A stretch of DNA of 64,000 bases from UBA7328 sp002471345. GTDB taxonomy: Bacteria > Bacteroidota > Bacteroidia > Chitinophagales > Saprospiraceae. Location: positions 1 to 64,000 of the forward strand of contig CAXGOB010000016.1 in assembly GCA_964011275.1 (NCBI GenBank), given 5' to 3'. The position numbers and the translations under genes are program-made. Positions 46,029-55,923 of this stretch are shown here, in pieces (the first letter of the stretch is position 1; each line of letters opens with the position of its first letter). The notes beneath the pieces were generated by a model. The model ran no database searches, had not been told where the DNA came from, and was given only the letters and a program-made list of their open reading frames with translations.

Positions 46029-46384
46029 ATTGATTATAGAGATTAAAAAATCAAAGAGTAAATGTAAATAACTTGACACTTTCACATCTATTTCGATACG
46101 ACATAGGGGTAACACTTTAATTCAAGTGTCTAGGTGGTGTACTTAGGTACAAAAAGATTATTACCAACAAAATACCAATAATCTCCCTCAAAAAGTTGAG
46201 ATGATTTAAAATTAGTTTTACCCTACTATACCAAGTAAAAAAAATAAGCATGCAGTGAAAACTGTATGCTTTTTTTTATTCCTATTCTTATAGACCATCT
46301 CCATTACATTGTCAAATCAATCACTTCAGTCGCTCTTCCCTTTTATCACAATACAAAGTCATTTCAATTATTACCTTTAATAAA
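46029..46384. other. 356-base intergenic region with an inverted repeat and a terminator
   Basis: No gene is supported. It holds ACACTT/AAGTGT inverted repeats around a 6-base centre (about 46112-46129) and a strong hairpin terminator at 46246-46277. The terminator sits about 220 bases past murQ, so either the murQ message has a long 3' untranslated end or a small RNA is made here. Confidence 0.6.
46246..46277 (+). terminator. Strong intrinsic terminator with GAAA loop
   Basis: The arms AAGCATGCAGT (46246-46256) and ACTGTATGCTT (46261-46271) pair with one G-U, capped by a GAAA tetraloop. A run of eight Ts follows. This is the clearest intrinsic terminator in the window on the plus strand. 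Confidence 0.85.
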
Positions 46385-47437
46385 GTGAACAGAATTCAAT
46401 TTATTCAACAATCAGCCTATTTTCTTGCCGCTTCATTATTAGCCTGTAGATCAATTAATAGACCTGACCGAGAAAAACAAAGTGTGTGCTCTTTCGACAT
46501 GCATACTCATCCTGGCGCTTTCTTTAGAAAAGGAAGTGCTGAATATGACGGCGACCTCGCATTCATCAATAGAGTCAAGAACATGAATGATTCTGGTCTC
46601 AATGGAGCATTTTTTAGTATAGTTTCCGACTTCCCATTATTACAATTGACAGACAAAGGAATAAAAGTGAACGGCTCTTTTGATAGAGGAGAGGCATGGC
46701 AACTATTTAAAACACAGTTAAAGATCTTAAAAGATTAAATTCACATGTCAAATGCGAAAATTGCTGTCAGTGGAAATGATCTCAAGAATAATGATCAAAT
46801 CTCAGCATATATTTCTTGTGAAGGAGGAGATTTTTTAGATGATGATGTAGATCACTTAGATGAAGCTTATTTAGAAGGTGTGAGATCTGTTCAGTTAGTG
46901 CATTACGCACCCAACACCTTAGGTGACCTACAAACTTGGAAAGTTGTACATGGTGGTCTTACTATTTTTGGTAAAGAAGTAGTAACTCGAATGAATAAGT
47001 TAGGTATGGTCATAGATGTAGCACATGCATCAGCTAGAACCGTAAAAAATGTAGCTGATCTCACCGATGCACCTATCATTCTTTCACATAGTATTCTTAA
47101 AGAAAATGGCGATCGCCCTATCGAAGCTAGAGCTATAAATAAAGGTCATGCCCTACTTGTTTCACAGACTGGTGGAGTAATAGGAATGTGGCCTTCAGGA
47201 TTTTCAAACTCATTAGACGAATTTGTGGAAGCCACTTTCAAAATGGTGGACGTGGTAGGAATAGATCACGTAGGATTAGGAACTGATATGGATGGAAACT
47301 TTAAACCTGTGATTAGTAATTATGGAGACTTCATAACTTGGAAAGAGGCATTATCAGAGAAAGGCATGAATAAAGAAGAAATAGGAAAAATATCAGGTGG
47401 AAATATGCAAAGAGTGCTCGTCTCTATATTAAAGTAA
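46385..47437 (+). pseudogene. Membrane dipeptidase (M19) interrupted by an in-frame stop
   Basis: The frame from the GTG at 46385 reads into an M19 zinc dipeptidase, then meets TAA at 46736-46738. The same frame then continues without shift to 47437. Both halves hold expected residues: HTH near the start (FDMHTHPG, residues about 38-45) and, after the stop, Glu (YISCEGGDF), His (DVAHAS) and His (ILSHSI), the metal ligands. The Met at 46745 would give a 230-residue fragment without the first ligands. A single base change explains it, so it may be a recent pseudogene, a sequencing error or stop-codon readthrough. The N terminus has a lipoprotein-like start (ASLLAC). Confidence 0.85.
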
Positions 47438-47447
47438 AAAACATAGA

Positions 47448-48347
47448 GTGCAAAATCGAGAATCCATTCAAATACCGATACCAAAAAACTTGAATTTTAA
47501 AAATTGTATTCCACAGATCGATAGAAGATATGAAGAGTCTCTATACAAAGTTGAAAATGGATGTATACGAAGACTTATAAGGCTTAGCTCTGGTACGGCA
47601 CTGATTGAGATCACTGCGGATATTAACTTCATGAATATTCAGTTAACAAAAGAAGATATTTCTCAACAAGATCTTTTAGAAAGTCAAAAATATGTGTTGG
47701 AATGGTTTGATATGGATAGGGATATTTCTCTGTTTTATGATTTATTACGTAAGTATCCTCAAACCAAAGAGTTTCCAAAATTATTTCAAGGGTTAAGAAT
47801 TATAGGAATACCCGATCTCTTCGAAGCTTTATGTTGGTGTGTAATTGGCCAACAAATAAATTTGACTTTTGCACACAAAGTCAAGAACATATTGGTACAA
47901 CGATATGGTAAGTCTCAAATGATCAACGACAATACTTATTACATCTTTCCAACTCCATCTGATTTGCTTCATGTTGATCGAGAGGAATTTGTGAAAATGC
48001 AATTTTCAAAACAAAAGATCGACTACATTCAAAATATATCAGAAGCATTTTGCTCTGGAGTATTAAAAAAGAGTGAACTCAAATCCTTGAGCAAGTCAGA
48101 TCAAATGAATAAGCTATTGTCAATCAAAGGAATCGGTCCTTGGACTGCTAATTATGTAATGATGAAATCATTAGGTGACATGACATGCATAACATATGGT
48201 GATACTGGGTTAAGTGCTGCCCTCCATACACTTTTTGATACTGACAAAAAGCCTAATAAATCAACTATTGATACCATATTTGAGCCCTTTACAGGATGGG
48301 AATCTTATCTCAATTTTTATCTGTGGAGCAGTCTTTCAAATGATTGA
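47448..48347 (+). CDS. DNA-3-methyladenine glycosylase, AlkA-like
   Basis: A 299-residue base-excision repair glycosylase that removes alkylated purines. An AlkA N-terminal-like domain is followed by the helix-hairpin-helix LSIKGIGPWTANY (224-236) and the catalytic Asp252 (ITYGDTGL). It starts at GTG at 47448, 10 bases after the dipeptidase frame ends, so it may share that transcript. The family length and the HhH-GPD core fit AlkA better than OGG1. Confidence 0.87.
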   Translation: MQNRESIQIPIPKNLNFKNCIPQIDRRYEESLYKVENGCIRRLIRLSSGTALIEITADINFMNIQLTKEDISQQDLLESQKYVLEWFDMDRDISLFYDLLRKYPQTKEFPKLFQGLRIIGIPDLFEALCWCVIGQQINLTFAHKVKNILVQRYGKSQMINDNTYYIFPTPSDLLHVDREEFVKMQFSKQKIDYIQNISEAFCSGVLKKSELKSLSKSDQMNKLLSIKGIGPWTANYVMMKSLGDMTCITYGDTGLSAALHTLFDTDKKPNKSTIDTIFEPFTGWESYLNFYLWSSLSND

Positions 48348-48485
48348 TTTGGACTTAACAGTATGCTAGGATGTAATGTAGATTCTTATTTTATTGAAAT
48401 TGATATATCTAGGCTGGAAAAGGCTACCAATTAAATATGGCAATGACAGAGAATATACATTTTTAAATTTCAGTCTTTAGAAAAC

Positions 48486-49001
48486 TTACCATTTAAAATC
48501 TAACTTTTTATAATCATTGATCTTTCCTGCAGGAAATCCGAAAGACTCTATTACATCTATTCTACTTCTGAATTCTAATTTTTCTAGTGTAAATCTTCCA
48601 GATTCATTTTGCTTAGGTAAGATGTAGATCTGCATCCCCAGCCTCCCTTTAGGCTCTAACCATGCATAGTCAAAGCCATTAGAAAAGTCTTTCTTATTAG
48701 ACTCCGCAAAAATATCATACTCCTCCCAATCGCTTCTTCCTGTTAAACCAGTACTATACATACCTACCATTCTTCTCAACTGAACCAGATCGACCTCTTT
48801 GTTATTGGTAAATTCTTGTGCAATTGGTTTGTCCCTATTCGTTCTTATTGATTTCAAGATCAAATCAGCATAATCTTTCGCATTATCAGCTTTCTCAAAA
48901 GGTAAATCGTTAAAGGTCTTTCTACCACTATCAGACACACTACTGCCACCACATGATAGAAGCATAAAAGAAATTAAAGATGTAATTGCTAGGACTCTCA
49001 T
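48486..49001 (-). CDS. Hypothetical lipoprotein
   Basis: A 171-residue lipoprotein starting at the Met at 49001 (RVLAITSLISFMLLSC|GG, lipobox MLLSC). The frame is open to 49049, but those 16 residues precede a clean signal. The mature part has no recognised domain; it ends in FGFPAGKINDYKKLDFKW. An inverted repeat lies upstream at 49114-49127. Confidence 0.7.
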   Translation of the reverse strand: MRVLAITSLISFMLLSCGGSSVSDSGRKTFNDLPFEKADNAKDYADLILKSIRTNRDKPIAQEFTNNKEVDLVQLRRMVGMYSTGLTGRSDWEEYDIFAESNKKDFSNGFDYAWLEPKGRLGMQIYILPKQNESGRFTLEKLEFRSRIDVIESFGFPAGKINDYKKLDFKW

Positions 49002-49113
49002 AGTGTATTTTTCAAAAAAGATGCAAACATGATGATTTTTAATGAACAATACTCATATTTCTACAATAGTATTATCATTACTTATATGACGAAGCAACAA
49101 TGAAATTAACCAC

Positions 49114-49127
49114 TAGGGTTTACCCTA
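49114..49127. promoter_or_regulatory. Palindrome TAGGGT-TT-ACCCTA upstream of the lipoprotein
   Basis: Perfect 6-bp arms with a 2-base centre, 113 bases upstream of the lipoprotein start. It lies between that gene and the end of the haem peroxidase gene. It could be an operator; no regulator is adjacent. Confidence 0.35.
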
Positions 49128-49173
49128 TATATCAAACCAAAAACGGTAGTAGAATTAATCTGCGGACTAAGTT

Positions 49174-51072
49174 TTATTTTTTGATCACTCGAAGAACTGT
49201 ATATCCTAAAGGCTTTTTTTCTATAAGTACATTATAAAACCCGGTTGGAGTTATTTCAGGAAGAGATATAGGAATAAAATTGTCACCTATGCTTAGGTTA
49301 TGAGTTTGAGTTAAAATTAGCTTTCCTTGAGCATCGTATACTTGCACTGAAACATTAGAAGCTTCTACCTCATAGACTTTAATTACAAAATCTCCCTCAC
49401 TAGGATTAGGAAAAGCAGCGGCACTTAATGATTCTTCATTTATTGTAGGACCAATTGGGATTTCATCCCTATCCATTGCTCTGAACACATTATCCTGCAT
49501 TGCAGTGATCTCTGCGTTGCGCATTATTATCTTCTGTAGACTTGTGGTTCTAACATTATCTTTTTCCTCTTCACTTAGATCAGGATCATTTTCAAAATAA
49601 AATCGATCACCATCTCGTAATCTTTGAAACTGACGCTCAATGATCAGCATCAAAGTATTTCCCAAAATAGCATCAGGCATATGCTTTTCTGCTAACATTC
49701 CAATCCAGGGGTCAATAATGTCTAAATCTCCATAAAGAGATTTAAGACCTTCTGCATCTTCAGCATTTTCAGTGAACTCTTCAAATGATTTCAGTTCTGG
49801 CAAGCCTATTTCTTTCCTTATCGAATTGAAATCTGGTAAACCTCTTTCTCTTCCTCTATTTATATTAATGGCTGCCAAATCAAAATTTCCAAAAGGAGAC
49901 CCTACAAAAAGGAAGTTTCTTAAATCATCAACGATTTTAGGATCAAGCTCTTGTTGTACCTGCTGTGCCATTCCTCGAAGGTATGGTTCGATTCCACCGG
50001 CAAGATTAATAGTAAGAGGATTAAAAAAAGCATCTCTTAGACTGATATTACCTTGACTTATCTCATCCCCATCATTTTCCATTCTAAAGACATCAGAATT
50101 GATGAGAGTATGCCCTAGTCTGAATGCCGCTGCGGAGAATACATTAGTAATTTGAGGATTTATATTTGGCTTATATCCTGAATACTCAGGCATGGTCACT
50201 CCCATAGCAGGAAGCCACTCATTGAAAGTAATATTTTGAATATATGCTCCTATTTTCCTTCGGGCCGCTTGATACAATTCTTCATCGGACCGAGTTGGGT
50301 TTTCAACAGCAAGCCTATCACAAAGTCTGTTATGCTCTCTGACAAATAGCGTATGAAGAGTTATTAACAGCGGGTTTTCATTTGCTCTAACATCACCAGC
50401 TACAAATAATTTTTGACCACTATGGGTAGCATCTTCCATGAAAGGAGCCCTTCTATCTATTGCGTCATTGAATTCTCCTGTAGTTGTATTCCAAGGAAGA
50501 AGATTACCATTTGAAGTTTTCAATTTTCCGCCTTCCATGGTTCTTAACCAATTTGCCCTCACTTGATCTGATCCATACACAGATGAGGCATCAATATAAG
50601 CGGTAACTTTATTTTCGTATTGTCTTGGGTTATCGGTGGAGGTGCCAGAATTGTGAACAGCTTCAGATCTGAACATGACCATAGATTCGCCAGGAGTGAA
50701 AATCTCGTCATTCTCAGGAATATCTATGAAAATTGGTTCGAATGGGTCAGATTCAACCAAAATTATATCGTGGTCAATGAATTGCCCAAAAGCCCACAAA
50801 TAATCGCTTAAAGAAAGAGAGCTATTAATCTTATCCTCTTGTGCAGAGATATAATTACTGATATACCTTGGATTTGGCCTATCAGAACCGTTGATTGAAG
50901 AAATACTGTCAGAAAATGAAGAAGAAGTGATAGAACTCAAGACATGGCCCGAAGCTCCCCATTCGATGTTACTTACATTATTGAATGTGCCATCTATGGA
51001 CCTATATGACTGGGATGTCAATAAGCTGAAGGTAAAGACCACAAATAATACACTCCAAAGCAATCGATACAT
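49174..51072 (-). CDS. Animal-type haem peroxidase with T9SS sorting domain
   Basis: A 632-residue secreted peroxidase of the peroxidasin/myeloperoxidase superfamily. A Sec signal peptide is at residues 1-20. The distal His is in FGQFIDHD, a Ca-site-like motif is DASSVYGS, and the proximal His is in RLGHTLINSDVF. The last 80 residues are a type A T9SS C-terminal domain (AAAFPNPSEGDFVIKV to the basic end VLRVIKK), which sends the protein to the cell surface. It probably oxidises halides or organic substrates with hydrogen peroxide. Isolated gene. Confidence 0.93.
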   Translation of the reverse strand: MYRLLWSVLFVVFTFSLLTSQSYRSIDGTFNNVSNIEWGASGHVLSSITSSSFSDSISSINGSDRPNPRYISNYISAQEDKINSSLSLSDYLWAFGQFIDHDIILVESDPFEPIFIDIPENDEIFTPGESMVMFRSEAVHNSGTSTDNPRQYENKVTAYIDASSVYGSDQVRANWLRTMEGGKLKTSNGNLLPWNTTTGEFNDAIDRRAPFMEDATHSGQKLFVAGDVRANENPLLITLHTLFVREHNRLCDRLAVENPTRSDEELYQAARRKIGAYIQNITFNEWLPAMGVTMPEYSGYKPNINPQITNVFSAAAFRLGHTLINSDVFRMENDGDEISQGNISLRDAFFNPLTINLAGGIEPYLRGMAQQVQQELDPKIVDDLRNFLFVGSPFGNFDLAAININRGRERGLPDFNSIRKEIGLPELKSFEEFTENAEDAEGLKSLYGDLDIIDPWIGMLAEKHMPDAILGNTLMLIIERQFQRLRDGDRFYFENDPDLSEEEKDNVRTTSLQKIIMRNAEITAMQDNVFRAMDRDEIPIGPTINEESLSAAAFPNPSEGDFVIKVYEVEASNVSVQVYDAQGKLILTQTHNLSIGDNFIPISLPEITPTGFYNVLIEKKPLGYTVLRVIKK

Positions 51073-51273
51073 TCGGTTCTTTTAATTCTCACGGGACTAT
51101 TCTCGGTTGAAAAGAATAGAAAGACAAATATATACAATTTGAAGTTGAATTCAGTTCTCTAAACAGTAACTAAAATCACTTTCATTTATATTTTGTCAAA
51201 AATCGCATTTAATAGTGTTGAGAATATAGAGAATGCAAATATATTAAATATAATCGTAATGTGTATTGTAGTA

Positions 51274-52590
51274 TTAATCAGTTACTTTATTTATTTCTCT
51301 CTTAATTTTCAAACCCCAAATTGCTGTTTGCAATATTCCCCGGGCAAAAAGAAAAAACAGCAGCGCTAACCACACAATTCCAGGTTGGCCATGTGCATTC
51401 TTATAAATTATTAACAAGTAGAGAAAAAGACAAATAATCATGGAAATCATCATCATTTTCACCTCAGTCAAGCCTATATAGATACCATCCCATATATAGC
51501 ACGAAAATGCCATGAGAGGCAGCAACACCATCCACACCTTTTGGCCGGCAGCTGCTTCATGAACTTTTAGATTATCTGAAAATATTTTTATTATTTCTGT
51601 ATCAAAAAAGAAAAACAGCAGTGAATAAAATATAGCTAGTACCAATCCCCAAATAAAACTGAGATTGATTACAGCTTTCATTTTACCCTGATCCTTAGCG
51701 CCATAATACCTCCCAACTAAACTTTCACTAGCAAATGCAAAGCCATCAATACCATATGAAATCCAATTTAAGAATTGAAGAAGTACCACATTAGTAGCAA
51801 GGATAATAGCCCCAGCACTGGAGGACTCCGCATAAAAGACTGCAAAAGCAAAGGTGAGACAAACTGTGCGAACAAAAAGGAATGAGTTTACTTTCAATAC
51901 TTTTAACCATTCAGAAATAGTGCCTTTAAGGTCATTCCATTTACTCGTGAAAATGTATCTATATTTATAAAAGAGAAAGCCAAAAGCAAGAACAACTCCA
52001 GTATACTGAGCTATCACCGTACCTAAAGCTACTCCGCTTATATCCCATTTGAAATAAATGACAAATGTATAACTCAATACAAGATTAAGAAGGTTGATTA
52101 TTATTGTAATGATCAAAGGAAAGACAGCATTCTGCATACCGAAAAACCAACCCATAAAAACGTATAACGTCAAAGTGGCTGGTGCTGCCCATATTCTGAT
52201 AGAAAAATAAGTAGTAACTAATGGAGTTTGAGCCTCGGATACATTCATCAAATAAAGGCTGGATCGACACAGTGGCACGTAAAGGGCCATAAGTACAGCA
52301 CTGATAAACAATGCAATAAAAAGAGATCTCAGTAATATTAAACGTGTTGCATCATCATTCCTTTTTCCAAATTCTTGAGCAGTAATTCCTGTGGTTCCCA
52401 TCCGCAAGAAACCAAAGTTCCAATAAATGAAATTAAAAATCATGCTGCCTAGTCCAACTGCACCTAAGTGCTCAATGGACAATTTGCCCATAAGAGCAGT
52501 ATCAACAGCTGACAATAGTGGCACCGAAATATTACTTAGAATATTAGGAATTGCGAGCCGAAATATTTCTCTATTTATAGGATATGACAT
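51274..52590 (-). CDS. MATE-family efflux transporter
   Basis: A 438-residue inner-membrane protein with about 12 helices and the MATE architecture, two six-helix halves. It has the early motif FRLAIPNILSNISVPLLSAVDTALMG (DinF-like group). MATE pumps export organic cations or drugs using sodium or protons. The ion type is not clear. Isolated gene with a short spacer to the PASTA gene on the other strand. Confidence 0.93.
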   Translation of the reverse strand: MSYPINREIFRLAIPNILSNISVPLLSAVDTALMGKLSIEHLGAVGLGSMIFNFIYWNFGFLRMGTTGITAQEFGKRNDDATRLILLRSLFIALFISAVLMALYVPLCRSSLYLMNVSEAQTPLVTTYFSIRIWAAPATLTLYVFMGWFFGMQNAVFPLIITIIINLLNLVLSYTFVIYFKWDISGVALGTVIAQYTGVVLAFGFLFYKYRYIFTSKWNDLKGTISEWLKVLKVNSFLFVRTVCLTFAFAVFYAESSSAGAIILATNVVLLQFLNWISYGIDGFAFASESLVGRYYGAKDQGKMKAVINLSFIWGLVLAIFYSLLFFFFDTEIIKIFSDNLKVHEAAAGQKVWMVLLPLMAFSCYIWDGIYIGLTEVKMMMISMIICLFLYLLIIYKNAHGQPGIVWLALLFFLFARGILQTAIWGLKIKREINKVTD

Positions 52591-52677
52591 TATTGGCCAT
52601 GAATTAATAAATTACTTCAATGTATAATACACCAATATTTAGACGTTACTAGACTTAATTGCCTATTACAAAAGAGT

Positions 52678-53517
52678 ATGTCTGAAACCAGATTCAAGTT
52701 TATTAACTTTACCGAAATTTTTGATTACTTGACTAGTAGAAATTTTCTAAAAAATATTGGGTTGATGCTCCTCTTTGTCTTCCTGATCATATTTGGCATT
52801 TTCCAATGGCTAAAAGTGTATACCAATCATGGACAGAGATTACTTCTGGAAGATTATATTGATACTAACATAGATGATGCGACAGCAGATGCAGAACGGA
52901 ATCTTTTCCAGCTCATCGTAAATGATTCAACACACATTGTGGGCAAACCAGGTGGTATCATTCTGAATCAAAATCCTAAAGGAGGCTCTTACATAAAAGA
53001 GAATAGAAAAATATACGTGACTATTACTAAATATAGTCCTGACATGATAAATCTAGAAGATCTTCCAAGGCTATATGGCGAAGACTACACCATGAAATCC
53101 CGAGAGCTTAATAGTCGTCAGTTAAAGACGAATATCAAAAGCATGAAATATGATCCGCTTAGCAACTCTACAATTTTAGAAGTGTGGTACAATGGCGAAT
53201 TAATTTTAGATAAAAAAGGAAAAAGAGAAAGTATAGAAATAGAAAAGGGAGCTGTACTTGATCTTGTAGTCAGCCAACCTGAAGGGGGTTCAAGGGTAAT
53301 CCCGCCATTAGAAGGAAAAACTTTGGGAGAGGCTCAATTTTTAATACAAGTCAATGAATTCTTAGTTGGTGAAATAGTAGAAATAGGAAATATCGAAAAT
53401 AGAGAAGATGCCATTGTCGAAAGGCAATATCCTGAAGCTGATGGTGTATCTTCTTTGACCACAGGCTCGAAAATCAATCTCGAAATAAAATCTCCAGAAA
53501 AACGACTACAATTCTAA
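52678..53517 (+). CDS. PASTA-domain membrane protein
   Basis: A 279-residue protein with one N-terminal membrane helix (about residues 25-43) and three extracytoplasmic PASTA units (about residues 44-115, 116-205 and 206-275). PASTA units usually bind peptidoglycan or muropeptides and are fused to kinases or PBPs; here they stand alone. A role in sensing or organising the cell wall is inferred. The gene is convergent with the metzincin at 53523. Confidence 0.9.
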   Translation: MSETRFKFINFTEIFDYLTSRNFLKNIGLMLLFVFLIIFGIFQWLKVYTNHGQRLLLEDYIDTNIDDATADAERNLFQLIVNDSTHIVGKPGGIILNQNPKGGSYIKENRKIYVTITKYSPDMINLEDLPRLYGEDYTMKSRELNSRQLKTNIKSMKYDPLSNSTILEVWYNGELILDKKGKRESIEIEKGAVLDLVVSQPEGGSRVIPPLEGKTLGEAQFLIQVNEFLVGEIVEIGNIENREDAIVERQYPEADGVSSLTTGSKINLEIKSPEKRLQF

Positions 53518-53522
53518 GTTTG

Positions 53523-55904
53523 TCAATCTATTGATAAAACCTTTTTGATTCTAGACACGATATCAGCATTGTGAATTGCTTCCATTGATTTATTTCCACT
53601 CTTACTTTTAGCATTTTTTAAAATTCTCTCTAACTCATTTCTGATTAAGGGAATAATATCATTATTCATGACATCATCTTCTGTTTCAATTTTACTTGAT
53701 AGCACATCTATATGATGTCTTTGTAGACTTCTAGACAGCGCATCATTGCGTGATGAATTCCAAAATGAATTATGCAATTGCTCCATCATGTTTTGAAAAC
53801 TATAAGCTCTAGTTCCATTAATAAATTCATTTTGAGCCATTCTTTCCAATCTCGAATTAGCAAAAAGGGCTGATAAAAATCGATTTTGCAAAGAAGAGAT
53901 CCTTACAAAGCTATTGTGTTTTTCAATTTTACTGACAACCGATTTAGGGGCTAACCATTCCATATTAGAAAAAGCATTTTGAAGAAGGAAACTGATTGCT
54001 CTTTGTTGTTCTCCTTTTGGTACATGTTTGTAGATTTCACCAGCCTGATCTGAAGTTTTAAGGGTCTGATGGATACCGCCAACATTAGTTATCACATGAC
54101 CGATATACCGACGATACACTCCCAGAAACTCACCATAAATTTCTTCCAAATTATTATAATTCTCAGATGTTTCATTTGTCCAATTAATCAAATTCTTTCC
54201 TACCACTTTCAGATTTTTCAAAGCGTATTCACTCGCCTTCACATTGTCATCTCCTATACTTTCTGTTTGAGAGTGAGGATCTTGCCTTCCCCTTCCAGAA
54301 CCAAACATGTAGACGGGGTCACCTTCTTTCTCTTTTATCCATTGCTTTAGAGTTCCAATTTCATCTTCAACACTTTGGGCATTTGGGAGATATCTGTAAC
54401 CCCAATTAATAGAATAATGATCATAAGGACCCAGTTGTCTTATAAATCTTATGTTCTCATCACCAGGCTGTGCCACGTAGTTATATCTGGCATAATCCAT
54501 AATTGTAGTAGCAATACCATTCTTTTGAGTAAATGCCCCAGACCTCAAAGAATCAACGGGGTAAGCTGCACTGGCCTTCATATTATGCGGGAGTCCAAGA
54601 GCATGTCCAATCTCATGAGATATTACTCGCCTCATCATTTCTCCTATCTCTTCATCAGGTGTGTCTAGGCTCCGGGCTTTAGGATTAGCAGCACCAGTTT
54701 CTAAAAGATATCGATTTCTATAGGATCGGAGGTGATTGTGATACCATATAATATCGCTCTCGATAATTTCTCCTGTACGCGGATCTGAAACACTTGGACC
54801 AATTGCATTTCTGGTAGTGCTCGCCACATATCTCGCTACACTATATCGAGCATCTTCTGGACTAAAATCAGGATCTTCTTCTGCTGTAGGAGCATCTTTG
54901 GCAATAATTGCATTCTTAAATCCAGCTGTCTCAAAACACGAATTCCAATCCTCTATTCCTTTTCTGAAATAAGGTCTCCATTTTAGTGGCGTAGCTGGAT
55001 CTAAATAATAAACTATTGGTTTAATTGGCTCAACAAGTTCACCTCTTTTATATGCTTCGACATCTTTAGGAACAAGCCTCCATCTTCTTATGTACCTTTT
55101 TTCATCAGACTTTAATTTGTCGCTGCTATAGTCTATTTTTCTCATAGAAAACCACCCTACTCTTTCATCATATACACGTGACTGCATAGGTTCCTTTGGA
55201 AGCAAAATCATGGATTGATTCATCAACATAGTCAGAGTCTCTGTTTTCGATTTTGAAGGAGGTTCTGATGCATTATAAGTCATGATATGTCGTACCTCTA
55301 CATTGATAGGATAGCTCTTAGCGGATTCAATCATAGACCTTTTAGCATCTAGTGCTTTCACCTTATAATCCTTTCTTAGTCTACTATTCAACCCTGATAA
55401 CGCTTTAATATCACTTGTGAATAATGATGTAACCTCGATAAGCGCAGAAGAAGAATCAGCACTTTCTGCTTTAATTTCAAAAGCTCCTATTATTGGTTCA
55501 AAATTATTTGACTCAACAGAAAGGAGAATAGGATCGTTTTCATCTGAAACATTACTTGTAGAATAAACTCGAAGAAGCAACTTGTTTCCCTTTTTGGACC
55601 ATTTGACCATTTGCTCTCCCACCTTACTGCCCGCATTCAAATATGGGCTCAAATCTGAAGGAACTTTAGCTATTCGAGAGACCAAAAGCATATCCACATT
55701 TAGAAGTGAATCAGGCACTTCAAAAAACACTTTATCACCAGTAGAAAAAACTGTGAAAAGCCCTCCGTCACTGATGGCATTTGCCCCTACAACATCACTG
55801 ATAGTTTTAGGTTTCTCCTCCTTTTTATTATCCTCTTTCCCTTTTGTTTGGGTATAGGTATTAGACGTTATTAGTATCAGAACTACAAAAATCAGGTATC
55901 TCAT
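53523..55904 (-). CDS. Secreted zinc metalloprotease, metzincin-like
   Basis: A 793-residue exported protease with a Sec signal (residues 1-18, ending NTYTQ). The zinc site is HEIGHALGLPHN, the HExxHxxGxxH metzincin motif. It belongs to the large Bacteroidota DUF5117/DUF4953 zinc-dependent group. The regions around it match that family: FFEVPDSLLNVDMLLVSRIA near the N terminus and DARYSVARYVAS before the active site. No T9SS domain is seen. Confidence 0.92.
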   Translation of the reverse strand: MRYLIFVVLILITSNTYTQTKGKEDNKKEEKPKTISDVVGANAISDGGLFTVFSTGDKVFFEVPDSLLNVDMLLVSRIAKVPSDLSPYLNAGSKVGEQMVKWSKKGNKLLLRVYSTSNVSDENDPILLSVESNNFEPIIGAFEIKAESADSSSALIEVTSLFTSDIKALSGLNSRLRKDYKVKALDAKRSMIESAKSYPINVEVRHIMTYNASEPPSKSKTETLTMLMNQSMILLPKEPMQSRVYDERVGWFSMRKIDYSSDKLKSDEKRYIRRWRLVPKDVEAYKRGELVEPIKPIVYYLDPATPLKWRPYFRKGIEDWNSCFETAGFKNAIIAKDAPTAEEDPDFSPEDARYSVARYVASTTRNAIGPSVSDPRTGEIIESDIIWYHNHLRSYRNRYLLETGAANPKARSLDTPDEEIGEMMRRVISHEIGHALGLPHNMKASAAYPVDSLRSGAFTQKNGIATTIMDYARYNYVAQPGDENIRFIRQLGPYDHYSINWGYRYLPNAQSVEDEIGTLKQWIKEKEGDPVYMFGSGRGRQDPHSQTESIGDDNVKASEYALKNLKVVGKNLINWTNETSENYNNLEEIYGEFLGVYRRYIGHVITNVGGIHQTLKTSDQAGEIYKHVPKGEQQRAISFLLQNAFSNMEWLAPKSVVSKIEKHNSFVRISSLQNRFLSALFANSRLERMAQNEFINGTRAYSFQNMMEQLHNSFWNSSRNDALSRSLQRHHIDVLSSKIETEDDVMNNDIIPLIRNELERILKNAKSKSGNKSMEAIHNADIVSRIKKVLSID

Positions 55905-55923
55905 TTTGATCAGATTTCATGTT

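Noticed and set aside
46736..46738. Recoding of the stop as selenocysteine or pyrrolysine
   Set aside because: The codon is TAA, which is not used for either, and no insertion element is visible.
46745..47437. A separate 230-codon dipeptidase gene starting at 46745
   Set aside because: It lacks the first zinc ligands and is in frame with the preceding piece across a single TAA, so it is better read as part of one broken gene.
50620..50811. Plus-strand frame inside the haem peroxidase gene
   Set aside because: It is antisense to a well-supported coding region and has no family features.
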